DNA from: an uncultured Planctomycetaceae bacterium
GTDB lineage: Bacteria; Planctomycetota; Planctomycetia; Pirellulales; Pirellulaceae
Assembly (NCBI GenBank): GCA_903927685.1
Contig: CAIYOB010000046.1
Location: 1 to 40,222, forward strand
DNA length: 40,222 nucleotides
Direction: 5' to 3'
The translations under genes and the position numbers were made by a program. Under the pieces are notes generated by a model. That model was given only the letters and a program-made list of their open reading frames with translations. It made no database searches and had not been told where the DNA came from. Positions 7,056-14,623 of this stretch are shown here, in pieces. Numbering within the stretch: position 1 is the stretch's first letter; each line of letters opens with the position of its first letter.

Positions 7056-9323
7056 TCAACCGCCGGGGCGGACGGACGTCCAGCCGATGCGGAAGCCGGC
7101 CTGCAGTAACGCTGCCTTGGCGGGGCCGGTGTTGACGGACGAACCGCGCAGCCCCACCGTCAATGTCCCCGTCCCCTGATCGATCTCGATGCGTCCCGGA
7201 TCCACCCAGGCAAAGCCCGCCAGCGCTTGCCGTGCGGCGGACAGCGTGTCGGCCGTGCCCTGGTAGCCCAGCACCTGGAACATGACGACCGGCCCCGAGG
7301 CGGCTGCGCCGGGCGCGGGGCTGCCGGGGGGACCGAACGGCGGCATCGTCGGAGGCGGAACGCTCGGGAAATCGGGCGGCGGGGCGAACGGCGGCGCTGG
7401 GAACGAGGGAGCCGACGGCTCCGAGGCGGCTGCGTGCGGAGCGAACGGGTTGTCCGCGGGGGCGGCCGAGGGAGTGACCGCGGGCCCGCCTCCGCCGTGC
7501 TGGCGGAAGAAGTCGAGACACTGCCGGATGGCCGGATCGACGGCCGTGAAGTGATCGCCGGGCACGCTGAGGGCTTCGACGTCCAGTCCCTTGGCCTTCG
7601 CTGCGGTTGCCGTATTGCGAGTCGACGTGAGCGCCCAGTCCTCCTGGCTGCCGAAGTACAGACGCGTCGGGCACTGGAAGCTGGCGGCGAAATCCAGCGG
7701 CGAACGGATCCGGAATTCGCCGTCGTCCGCCGTGTCGAAGGGGGCGATGTCCGCGTTCAATCGCTGGTCCATGCAGCCGCACAAGGCCGCTGCGGCTTGA
7801 AACCGGTTCGAGGCCATCGCCGCCAGCGCGGCCAGTGTGCCTCCGGCGCTGTGGCCCGCCACGAACATTCGCTGCGGGTCCACGTAGGGCAACTGGGCCA
7901 GGGCGTCGGCGGCTGCCAGCACGTCGTCGACCTCGTTGAAGTACAGGGAAAAGTCGCCCGCTTGGCCGTTCTCGCCGCGCAGGGACGGTATCAGGACCAC
8001 ATAGCCCGCGTCGCGGTACGGCTGGGCCATTTCCCAGTCGCCGTCGCCGAGGGCGAACCCGCCGTGCAGGAACAGCAGTCCGGGCCGTTTCTGTCCGTCG
8101 GCCGGAGCCGCATCGGCCAGCGCCGCCAGGGTCAAACCGCCGGACGAGTAACTGATCCGCTGAGCGCCCGGCGGCGTCTGCAGCGGGTCCCATTCTTGCG
8201 GCGGTCCACCGCGGCGCGTGAGCTTGGTTTGGAACGAGCGGCGGGCGGCGGCATAGTCGTCGCGGGCCGACTGGGCCGGCGTGTTCGGCGCTCCCGCGGT
8301 CGCCCCGGGCGTGCCCGCGACGGCGCTCCCGGCGTTCGCACTCAACAGGCGGAACGACTCGAAAAACTTCTGATAGTCCTCGGGCTTCAGTTTGCCGCGC
8401 CGGGCGGCCCAGGTAACCTCGTAGAATCGGCCGTCCGCCAGAAAGAACCGGGACACCACATCCCCCGCCGGGATCTCGTACTCGAGTTCCTTTCCCGGAT
8501 GCCCCTGGACTTGCACGTCCTGTTGACGCCGCACTTGATGCTGCCGGGACAACTCTTGCGACGTGAGGCTCAGAAACGTCGCCTCGTCCATCGGCACGCT
8601 CAACGGCGCATGCGCAATCCCCGCCTCGCGGCCATCCATGAACCGGACGCCCTCGACGCGCATCGTCAGTCCGGCACCCGGACGTTGTTCGTTGATCTTG
8701 CGGCTGAACATGCCCGTCGGCAGCTGTACCGAGAACTTGCCTTCCGACGACGTGTATTCTTCCCAGCCGGAACTGCCGCTGGAACCACCGACCGAGCGGA
8801 CCAGTCCTCGAATCCCGTAAAACGCCCCGATGCCCAAGGCGATCACCAAGACGGCTGCGCCGGCGATCAGTCCGCCCACGATGAACGGCTGGGGATTGAA
8901 CGGCTTCTTCTTTCTCCGCGTCGGTGCGGCTCGCCCCAGCGACGGCGCACCGATTCGGGGCGCGGCCGGAGCTCGCGATTGCATGGCCACGGCAGCGGCC
9001 AGGGGATCAGCGGACAAGTCGACAGCCGCGCTGCGGCTGGCCGCCGCCGACGCGGGGATCGAGATCGCCTGACCGCATTTCGGACAGCCGACGCGTTGCC
9101 CGGCCAGCTGCGGTTCGGCCAGGAACTGGCTGCCGCATTGGCAGGCAACGGGGATCTTTTTGGCGGTCGGCGCAGCGGGACGCGCCGCGGCCGCCGGCGC
9201 CGCCGCCGGTTGACGAGGAACCTGCAGGGCCTGGCCGCAGACGGGACAGGCAACTTGTTTGCCCGCCAAGTGCGGCTGGGCCGCGAAACGCTGCCCACAG
9301 CGGCAACTCACGACGATGGACAT
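7056..9323 (-). CDS. Double zinc-ribbon, membrane-anchored alpha/beta hydrolase
   Basis: 755 residues. Two treble-clef-like ribbons open the protein (C7xC9...C26xxC29 and C61xC63...C80xxC83), a module frequent in planctomycetes. A basic stretch RRKKK precedes one membrane helix at ~146-168. Residues ~185-330 form a beta-rich domain (SSEGKFSVQLP). Residues ~390-610 are an alpha/beta hydrolase of dienelactone hydrolase/prolyl-oligopeptidase type: HGG 420-422, GHSAGG with nucleophile S492, and H591 in PGDHF. After a Pro-rich linker, residues ~675-755 look like a ferredoxin-like, HMA-type domain without its CxxC. Substrate unknown. The ATG at 9323 starts directly at the first ribbon; an upstream in-frame start would add 23 basic residues. 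Confidence 0.8.
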   Translation of the reverse strand: MSIVVSCRCGQRFAAQPHLAGKQVACPVCGQALQVPRQPAAAPAAAARPAAPTAKKIPVACQCGSQFLAEPQLAGQRVGCPKCGQAISIPASAAASRSAAVDLSADPLAAAVAMQSRAPAAPRIGAPSLGRAAPTRRKKKPFNPQPFIVGGLIAGAAVLVIALGIGAFYGIRGLVRSVGGSSGSSGWEEYTSSEGKFSVQLPTGMFSRKINEQRPGAGLTMRVEGVRFMDGREAGIAHAPLSVPMDEATFLSLTSQELSRQHQVRRQQDVQVQGHPGKELEYEIPAGDVVSRFFLADGRFYEVTWAARRGKLKPEDYQKFFESFRLLSANAGSAVAGTPGATAGAPNTPAQSARDDYAAARRSFQTKLTRRGGPPQEWDPLQTPPGAQRISYSSGGLTLAALADAAPADGQKRPGLLFLHGGFALGDGDWEMAQPYRDAGYVVLIPSLRGENGQAGDFSLYFNEVDDVLAAADALAQLPYVDPQRMFVAGHSAGGTLAALAAMASNRFQAAAALCGCMDQRLNADIAPFDTADDGEFRIRSPLDFAASFQCPTRLYFGSQEDWALTSTRNTATAAKAKGLDVEALSVPGDHFTAVDPAIRQCLDFFRQHGGGGPAVTPSAAPADNPFAPHAAASEPSAPSFPAPPFAPPPDFPSVPPPTMPPFGPPGSPAPGAAASGPVVMFQVLGYQGTADTLSAARQALAGFAWVDPGRIEIDQGTGTLTVGLRGSSVNTGPAKAALLQAGFRIGWTSVRPGG

Positions 9324-9506
9324 GGAACGGGATCCGAGACAAGGCGAACGAGAAAATGCTTGTCCAGTGCGTACGGCGCGATGCCCGATCACCTGAACGT
9401 CAGGGCGCCGACATGCACTGGCAGCGGTGCTGAACCTGCCTCAGGATAGCACGCGGGATGAGCCGGGAGAATCCCCTCTGCGGAGGCTGGAGCGGCGACT
9501 ACACTC

Positions 9507-9611
9507 ATGGCCTTCGGCGGACTCGCCACGCTGCTGCATCCCACGCCTTCCCGCCGGTTGGACCTCGGCTGCGGCACGGGCTGGACGAGTTGCTTCTTTG
9601 CGTTCAAGTGA
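9507..9611 (+). pseudogene. Relic of a SAM-dependent methyltransferase
   Basis: A 34-residue frame reads GGLATLLHP, then RRLDLGCGTGWTSCFFA. This is motif I (the SAM-binding loop) of class I methyltransferases with its normal preceding strand. It stops at FAFK, before motif II, and nothing upstream in any frame continues the family. I read it as the leftover of a deleted methyltransferase gene lying between two minus-strand genes. Confidence 0.5.
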
Positions 9612-10275
9612 GAACCGACAGCAATCGGGAAATGCGAGCCGGGCTCAGTTCCCGCAGGCTGTTCACAATGGCTTCCGCTGCCGCCAGGGATTCCCTCACG
9701 CGGCCCGTGCTCGCGATCGCGATGCACTTCATGCCGGCGGCATGGGCTGCGGCCACGCCCGCCGGCGCGTCCTCGATGACGACGCACCGGGCCGGAGCGA
9801 CGCCGATCCGCTCGGCTGCTAGCAAGAAGACTTGCGGGTCCGGTTTTCCCCGTTTCACGTCCGTGGCGGTGACAACCCCGCCAAAGCACGCCCGCGACTT
9901 CAGGTGCTCCAGGACCAGATTGACGTTGTCGGGCGGCCCGGACGAGCCGACGGCCAAGCGGAATCCGGCTTGATGCAGAGCCTGGATCAGTTCGGCGGCT
10001 CCGTCCATCGCGGGAAAACTGCGGCGCAGCAAATCGCGAAAAAACGCCTCCTTGCTATCATCCAAAGCGGCGACCGCCTGCGGCGTGCCGAATCGGTCGC
10101 CCCACAGTTCGACGATGATCTCCCGACTGGTCCGCCCAAATGTCGCCACGAACTGATCTTGAGTCATTTCCAGGCCGTGTTCGCGACACGCCAGTTGCCA
10201 ACTGTCGTAATGGGCCTGATAGGAATCCACCAGCACTCCGTCGACATCAAAAATGACCGCTTGCTGCGTCGTCAT
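9604..10275 (-). CDS. HAD-superfamily phosphatase, beta-phosphoglucomutase-like
   Basis: 223 residues, the usual size. HAD motif I is FDVDGVLVDS with nucleophile D10 and acid D12, motif II is VGSSGPP, motif III is KRGKPDPQVF, and motif IV is VIEDAPAGVAAA. The helical cap sits between motifs I and II (subfamily I). Such enzymes act on phosphorylated sugars or on phosphoglycolate; the exact substrate cannot be read from sequence. The gene is divergent from the next HAD gene, with 61 nt between the two starts, which probably holds both promoters. The 3' end overlaps the methyltransferase relic. Confidence 0.88.
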   Translation of the reverse strand: MTTQQAVIFDVDGVLVDSYQAHYDSWQLACREHGLEMTQDQFVATFGRTSREIIVELWGDRFGTPQAVAALDDSKEAFFRDLLRRSFPAMDGAAELIQALHQAGFRLAVGSSGPPDNVNLVLEHLKSRACFGGVVTATDVKRGKPDPQVFLLAAERIGVAPARCVVIEDAPAGVAAAHAAGMKCIAIASTGRVRESLAAAEAIVNSLRELSPARISRLLSVLT

Positions 10276-10336
10276 GCCCTGAGCATCCTCACACGTGTTG
10301 TTGACTCGAACCGGAAATCGCGGATATTACCATATC

Positions 10337-11023
10337 ATGAACGTGTTGTTATTCGACATCGACGGAACTTTGATCAATACCGGCGGTTCCGGCTTGGAAT
10401 CGTTGCGGCTCGCGTTCTTGGACGTCTTTGGCAGTCCACCGCCAGCCCATATCCCCACTTGCGGACGTACCGATCGCGGAATTGCGCGAGACCTGTTTCG
10501 CGCCCGGCAGGTCGAGGACTCGCAGGAGAACTGGGACCGCTTCCGCGACGCCTACTTGTGGCATTTACGTCAGCAGTTGCCCCAACGCCAGGGGCAGGTG
10601 CTTCCCGGTGTTACGGACTTACTGGGCCGGTTGGCTGGTCGGCCAGATGTGGCATTGGGTTTGCTGACGGGAAACGTCGCCGAAGGCGCACGGCTCAAGC
10701 TGCAACACTACGGCCTGGACCATCACTTTGCCTTTGGCGGGTACGGGGAACGGGCTCCGGAGCGAAATGCCGTGGCGGAGGAGGCCCTCTCGGCGGCCCG
10801 TCGGGCGTTGAACGGTGCGGTTTGCCTGAACCGGACGTGGGTGATCGGGGACACGACACTGGATATTCAGTGTGCCCGGCACATCGGGGCCAAGGCGGTC
10901 GCGGTGGCGACAGGCTTGCCGGAGAAGGCCGAATTGGCCAGGGCCCAGCCGGACGTCCTGCTGGATGATTTCCGCCAGGCTACGGACTTCTGGCGACAAC
11001 TGGACGAGGCCACGGCAGCATGA
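10337..11023 (+). CDS. HAD-superfamily hydrolase, first gene of a coupled operon
   Basis: 228 residues. Motif I is LLFDIDGTLINT with D7 and D9, motif II is LLTGNVAEG, motif III is at the AEGARLKL/PERN stretch, and motif IV is VIGDTTLDIQCA. It resembles the phosphoglycolate phosphatase branch but the substrate is unknown. The ATG at 10337 starts directly at the first beta strand; there is no strong Shine-Dalgarno. Its TGA overlaps the ATG of the LarA-like gene (ATGA at 11020-11023), so translation is probably coupled. It is not closely similar to the divergent HAD gene at its left; they are two separate subfamily members. Confidence 0.88.
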   Translation: MNVLLFDIDGTLINTGGSGLESLRLAFLDVFGSPPPAHIPTCGRTDRGIARDLFRARQVEDSQENWDRFRDAYLWHLRQQLPQRQGQVLPGVTDLLGRLAGRPDVALGLLTGNVAEGARLKLQHYGLDHHFAFGGYGERAPERNAVAEEALSAARRALNGAVCLNRTWVIGDTTLDIQCARHIGAKAVAVATGLPEKAELARAQPDVLLDDFRQATDFWRQLDEATAA

Positions 11024-12252
11024 TTCGATTACGGTATGGAGATGGCCTCGAATTGCGGATCGACTTGCCGGAGGAAGCGGTGGTGGCCGATTTCAGCGGC
11101 CCGCGTGGCCGGCCGCTCGCCGACCCCGCGGCGGCGGTGGCGGCGGCACTGTCCGATCCCTGGGACTATCCCGCGTTGCAACGGGCTGTCACTCCTGGGG
11201 ACCGCGTAACGCTGGCCATTGATCGCGGCGTGCCCCGCTTAGACGCCGTCGTGGCCGGGACCGTCCACACGCTGTTGGGCGGCAATGTCTCGCCGGAGGA
11301 CATCACGCTGCTACTGGCGCCTCAAGGCGACGGCGGGGGCGAGCGGCACGCAACCGCTGCCCTGCTGCCCGAGGTCGCCGCGGCGGTCCGCGTGATCGAA
11401 CATGATCCGCAAGACTCGCGCGAGCTAAGCTACCTGGCGGCCTCGAAGGAGAACCGGCCAATCTACGTGCACCGGCAGTTGTTCGACGCCGACCTGGTCA
11501 TTCCGATCGGGTGTCTTCGACCGCGGCACACGCTGGCGCGACTGGGAGTTCACGGCGGGCTGTTTCCCACGTTTTCGGACACCAAGACGCGCGAGCGGTT
11601 CCAAACGGCCGATTCGGCCCGGGTGTCTGTGCAGCGAAAGCGGCGCCGCGAGGAAGCCGAAGAGGCGGCTTGGCTGCTGGGGATTCAGATTGTCCTGCAG
11701 CTGGTGCCGGGCCACGGCGATTCGCTGTTGCACGCACTGGCCGGCAATCCCGCCGCGGTCGCCAAGCGCGGCCGCCGACTGTGCGAAGCCGCCTGGCTGT
11801 GCCGGATGCCGCGGCGGGCCGGACTGGTCGTCGCCACCATTGGCGGAGGCCGCGAGGCGCAGACTTGGGAGAACTTTGCCCGCGCGTTGTCCGCCGCCCT
11901 GGCCGCGGTGGCCGACGACGGCGTCATTCTGCTGTGCACGGATCTGCGTGGCCCCACCGGCCCGGCCCTGCAGCTGCTGGCCGGCTCGAACGACGCTCCG
12001 GAAACGCTCCGCGAGATCCGCCGCGCCCGTTCGCCGGATGCCGTCTCGGCGTCGTTGTTGGTCGAGGCGCGGGACCGGACGCAGGTGTACCTGATCAGCG
12101 GCCTGGACGGCGAAACGGTCGAGGAATTGGGCGTGGGCTACGTCGAGGACGAGCACGAAGTCGAGCATCTGTGCCAGCAGTTCGATTCGTTCTTGCTGTT
12201 GGCCGATGCCCACCGGGCCGGTGTGGCCGTCGAGGAAGAATCGAGGTTATGA
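11020..12252 (+). CDS. LarA-like (DUF2088, lactate racemase domain) protein without the cofactor lysine
   Basis: 410 residues. The N-terminal half matches the lactate-racemase domain: MIRLRYGDGLELRI, DRVTLAIDRGVPR, EDITLLLA, VIEHDPQD, VHRQLFDADLVIPIG. In true LarA the nickel-pincer cofactor is held by a lysine in a GGxK motif, preceded by His residues in GTHR and PH. Here the first motif reads APQGDGGG and the second reads RPRHTLARLGVHGGLFPT, with no lysine. It is therefore unlikely to be a standard lactate racemase; the true reaction is unknown. It overlaps both neighbours by ATGA, placing it in a HAD-LarA-YgfZ operon. Confidence 0.8.
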   Translation: MIRLRYGDGLELRIDLPEEAVVADFSGPRGRPLADPAAAVAAALSDPWDYPALQRAVTPGDRVTLAIDRGVPRLDAVVAGTVHTLLGGNVSPEDITLLLAPQGDGGGERHATAALLPEVAAAVRVIEHDPQDSRELSYLAASKENRPIYVHRQLFDADLVIPIGCLRPRHTLARLGVHGGLFPTFSDTKTRERFQTADSARVSVQRKRRREEAEEAAWLLGIQIVLQLVPGHGDSLLHALAGNPAAVAKRGRRLCEAAWLCRMPRRAGLVVATIGGGREAQTWENFARALSAALAAVADDGVILLCTDLRGPTGPALQLLAGSNDAPETLREIRRARSPDAVSASLLVEARDRTQVYLISGLDGETVEELGVGYVEDEHEVEHLCQQFDSFLLLADAHRAGVAVEEESRL

Positions 12253-13253
12253 TGCAATCGCCGCTGAGTCCCGAAGCGTTGGAACAGTACTCGGCCTTGT
12301 CCTACGGGGCGGGTTGCGTCGACGTCAGCGACCGCACCCAAGTCCGCATCACGGGTGCGGATCGCGTCAAGTTCCTGCATGGGTTCTGCACCAACGACAT
12401 CAAGCGGCTGAAATCCGGGGGCGGCTGCGAAGCCTTCCTGACCAGCGTCCAGGGCAAGGTGCTGGGCCACGTCTTCGTGTTCTGCGGCGACCAGGATCTG
12501 ACCCTGGAGACGTCCCCCGGCCAGGCCGAGGCCATCCTGGGGCATCTGGAGCGGTACGTCATCCGGGAAGATGTCCAATTCGACATCTTGCAGGCCCGCG
12601 TCGCCGAATGGTTCGTCGCCGGCCCGCGGTCGGAGTCGGTCCTGGCCGGACTGACCGGCGCTGCCTTGCCTGCGGACATGCTGGCACACCAGACAGGCGA
12701 CCTGGCGGGCGTTCCCGTCTCGGTGCGCCGCGTACCGCTGGCCAACGTGCCGGCGTTCCTGGTGAGTTGCCCGTCCGAGCGGCAGGCGGAAGTCCAGCGG
12801 CAGTTGGACGGGGCCAGCGTTCGGCTCGTCAGCGCAGAGATCTTCGACATCGTCCGCGTCGAAGCCGGCTTTCCGCTGTACGGGCGAGACATCCAGGCCG
12901 ACTGTCTGCCGCAAGAGGTGAATCGCGACGCCCGGGCGATCAGTTTTCGGAAGGGCTGCTACCTGGGCCAAGAGACGGTCGCGCGGATCGACTCGCTGGG
13001 GCACGTCAATCGGAAGTTGGCCGGCCTTCGCTGGCACGGGTCCGAAATGCTGCAGCCGGGCCAGGAATTGACGGTCGCCGGGCAAGCGGTGTTCCGCGTC
13101 ACGTCCGCCGTGTGGTCGCCCCGCGCCGGGGCGGTCCTGGCCTTGGGCTATCTGCGCCGCGGCTTTGACGCGCCCGGCACTCGCCTGGAAACGGCGCAGG
13201 GCGTCGCGGAAATCGTGGATTGGGCGGCGCCCCCAAGCGGACGCGGCGATTAG
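12249..13253 (+). CDS. ygfZ: YgfZ/GcvT-like folate-binding Fe-S cluster protein
   Basis: 334 residues. The signature K-G-C-Y-x-G-Q-E is present as FRKGCYLGQETVAR near residue 240, and the fold is GcvT-like (VDVSDRTQVRITGADRVKFLHGFCTNDI at the N-terminus, with a typical VxAGxP-like FDIVRVEAGFPLYGRDI). YgfZ proteins use folate to help assemble or repair Fe-S clusters in a subset of enzymes. The start is ATG 12249 in an ATGATG doublet, overlapping the LarA-like stop by four bases. It is the last gene of the operon; the next gene is on the opposite strand. Confidence 0.92.
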   Translation: MMQSPLSPEALEQYSALSYGAGCVDVSDRTQVRITGADRVKFLHGFCTNDIKRLKSGGGCEAFLTSVQGKVLGHVFVFCGDQDLTLETSPGQAEAILGHLERYVIREDVQFDILQARVAEWFVAGPRSESVLAGLTGAALPADMLAHQTGDLAGVPVSVRRVPLANVPAFLVSCPSERQAEVQRQLDGASVRLVSAEIFDIVRVEAGFPLYGRDIQADCLPQEVNRDARAISFRKGCYLGQETVARIDSLGHVNRKLAGLRWHGSEMLQPGQELTVAGQAVFRVTSAVWSPRAGAVLALGYLRRGFDAPGTRLETAQGVAEIVDWAAPPSGRGD

Positions 13254-13283
13254 GGCGGGCTCATCAAGGACGGCGCCTGTTCG

Positions 13284-13691
13284 TCACACCTGGACGTGTT
13301 CCACATAGCCCTCGAACATGGCCGACGTCGTGCGGTCGAACGCGCCTCGCCACTGTCGCTCCAATTCCGGATTCCAGCGGTCGCCGTGGAACCGCTGGAG
13401 TGTGTGAAACATGGCGGCAAAGAACTTGGGATATTCCCCCGTGCCCACGTTCATCCCGTGATGCTTGGTGCCCAGGTACCGCATGTACAGTTCGATCGCG
13501 GGCGTCGGCTGGACGTAGAACCGCTCGATGATCATCAGGGCCGTGGTCAGGATGATCGCCTGCCGCTTCATGTCGACATGCAGGAAATGGTGCCTCAATT
13601 CCGGATACGACTCGAGGAACTGTTCATAAAACATCCGGCCGAACTCGTCCCTGGAATGGAGGATTTCGTTCAAGCTTTCCTGGATTTCCAT
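13284..13691 (-). CDS. Single-domain globin
   Basis: 135 residues, typical for a bacterial single-domain globin. The proximal heme-binding helix reads RYLGTKHHGMNV, with H77 as the likely proximal (F8) histidine followed by GTGEYPKFF, which matches the LGxxHxxxGVxxxxYP pattern of the family. Helices A-C carry FYEQFLESYPELRHHFLHVDMKRQ. Such globins bind oxygen or nitric oxide and may protect against NO or sense oxygen. It faces the ygfZ operon convergently, 30 nt away. Its promoter should lie in 13692-13875, where no other gene is seen. Confidence 0.82.
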   Translation of the reverse strand: MEIQESLNEILHSRDEFGRMFYEQFLESYPELRHHFLHVDMKRQAIILTTALMIIERFYVQPTPAIELYMRYLGTKHHGMNVGTGEYPKFFAAMFHTLQRFHGDRWNPELERQWRGAFDRTTSAMFEGYVEHVQV

Positions 13692-13875
13692 CCTGGCCTC
13701 GCGTGACGCAGAAGTATCGAAGAGCGGCGCACCAACGGATGAGCTGGCTGTGCGTCTATATCATTCTTGTGCCCAGCCGCCGGCTGTCCAGTCCCGGCCC
13801 GGGCCATCCCGGGCGGAAAGTAGCGGCCAAGTGGGTTAGACGCGCGGCGGGTACCAAAGTTCCAGGTGCCGAGTC

Positions 13876-14343
13876 TCACGCTTCCCCCGGCTGCATCGGC
13901 GTGGGCGCAGCCGCGGGTTCGCCCGGCTGCCGCAACGTCAGCACGGGGCAGGGGGCGCGGCGCACGACCGCTTCGGCCACGCTGCCCATCAGCAGCCGCA
14001 GCAAGCCCGTGCGGCCATGCGTCCCCATGACAATCAGCTCGACGCCCTCCTCCTGGGCCAGCCGCGAAATGGCCGTCGCGGGATCGCCGGTAATCAGCCG
14101 CCGTTCGCAGGGAATCGTGGGATCCGCAGGAGCCACCTGTTCCAGCATCTTGCGCAGGTCTTCCGTCACGGGATCCGGCATGCCGTAGTACATCTCGCCA
14201 GCCCCGTAGGCCGCCGGCGGCTCTTCGACGTGGACGATCAGCAGCTTGCCCCCGCGTTCCCGGGCAAGCGAAGTCGCCAACTCCAGGGCCGCGTCGCCGG
14301 TGTGCGAGAAATCCGTGGGAAAGAGAATCTTGTGTTCGCTCAT
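13876..14343 (-). CDS. Universal stress protein (UspA family)
   Basis: 155 residues. The start ATG at 14343 is chosen because GAAGGAG lies about 8 nt before it and because the product opens with [10 protein letters not shown], the usual first strand. ATP-binding Usp signature [18 protein letters not shown] (G-x2-G-x9-G-S) is present at about 112-130, so an ATP-binding type is likely. Such proteins help cells survive stress or starvation and often respond to oxygen and growth phase. It is divergent from dnaE with a 280-nt intergenic gap. The last ~15 residues are an Ala/Pro-rich tail. Confidence 0.9.
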   Translation of the reverse strand: MSEHKILFPTDFSHTGDAALELATSLARERGGKLLIVHVEEPPAAYGAGEMYYGMPDPVTEDLRKMLEQVAPADPTIPCERRLITGDPATAISRLAQEEGVELIVMGTHGRTGLLRLLMGSVAEAVVRRAPCPVLTLRQPGEPAAAPTPMQPGEA

Positions 14344-14623
14344 GACCAGGTCTCCTTCACGGGAAGCGGTTGAGATCAGCCACCTTTTGGGGTTGACCAG
14401 CGATGGGACGGGCGGTCGAGCCTTCCGCGGCGCCTGGCCGCCAAACATTACCTGCATTTTCGCACACCCGCCGCAAGGAAGCAACTATGTTCGGTCTCCT
14501 GATTCTACCCACCGTGATTTTCTTATTCCGCGCTGCCTCCGGTTGGCAGGCGGCCGATCTGGCATAAAATCAACGGTTCGCAAACCGTCAGGATCCCCAC
14601 CTTTCGCGCGACGGATCGTAGCC

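Noticed and set aside
13692..13875. tRNA or small RNA between globin and uspA
   Set aside because: No cloverleaf or CCA-type end, and no conserved promoter motif that I can support.
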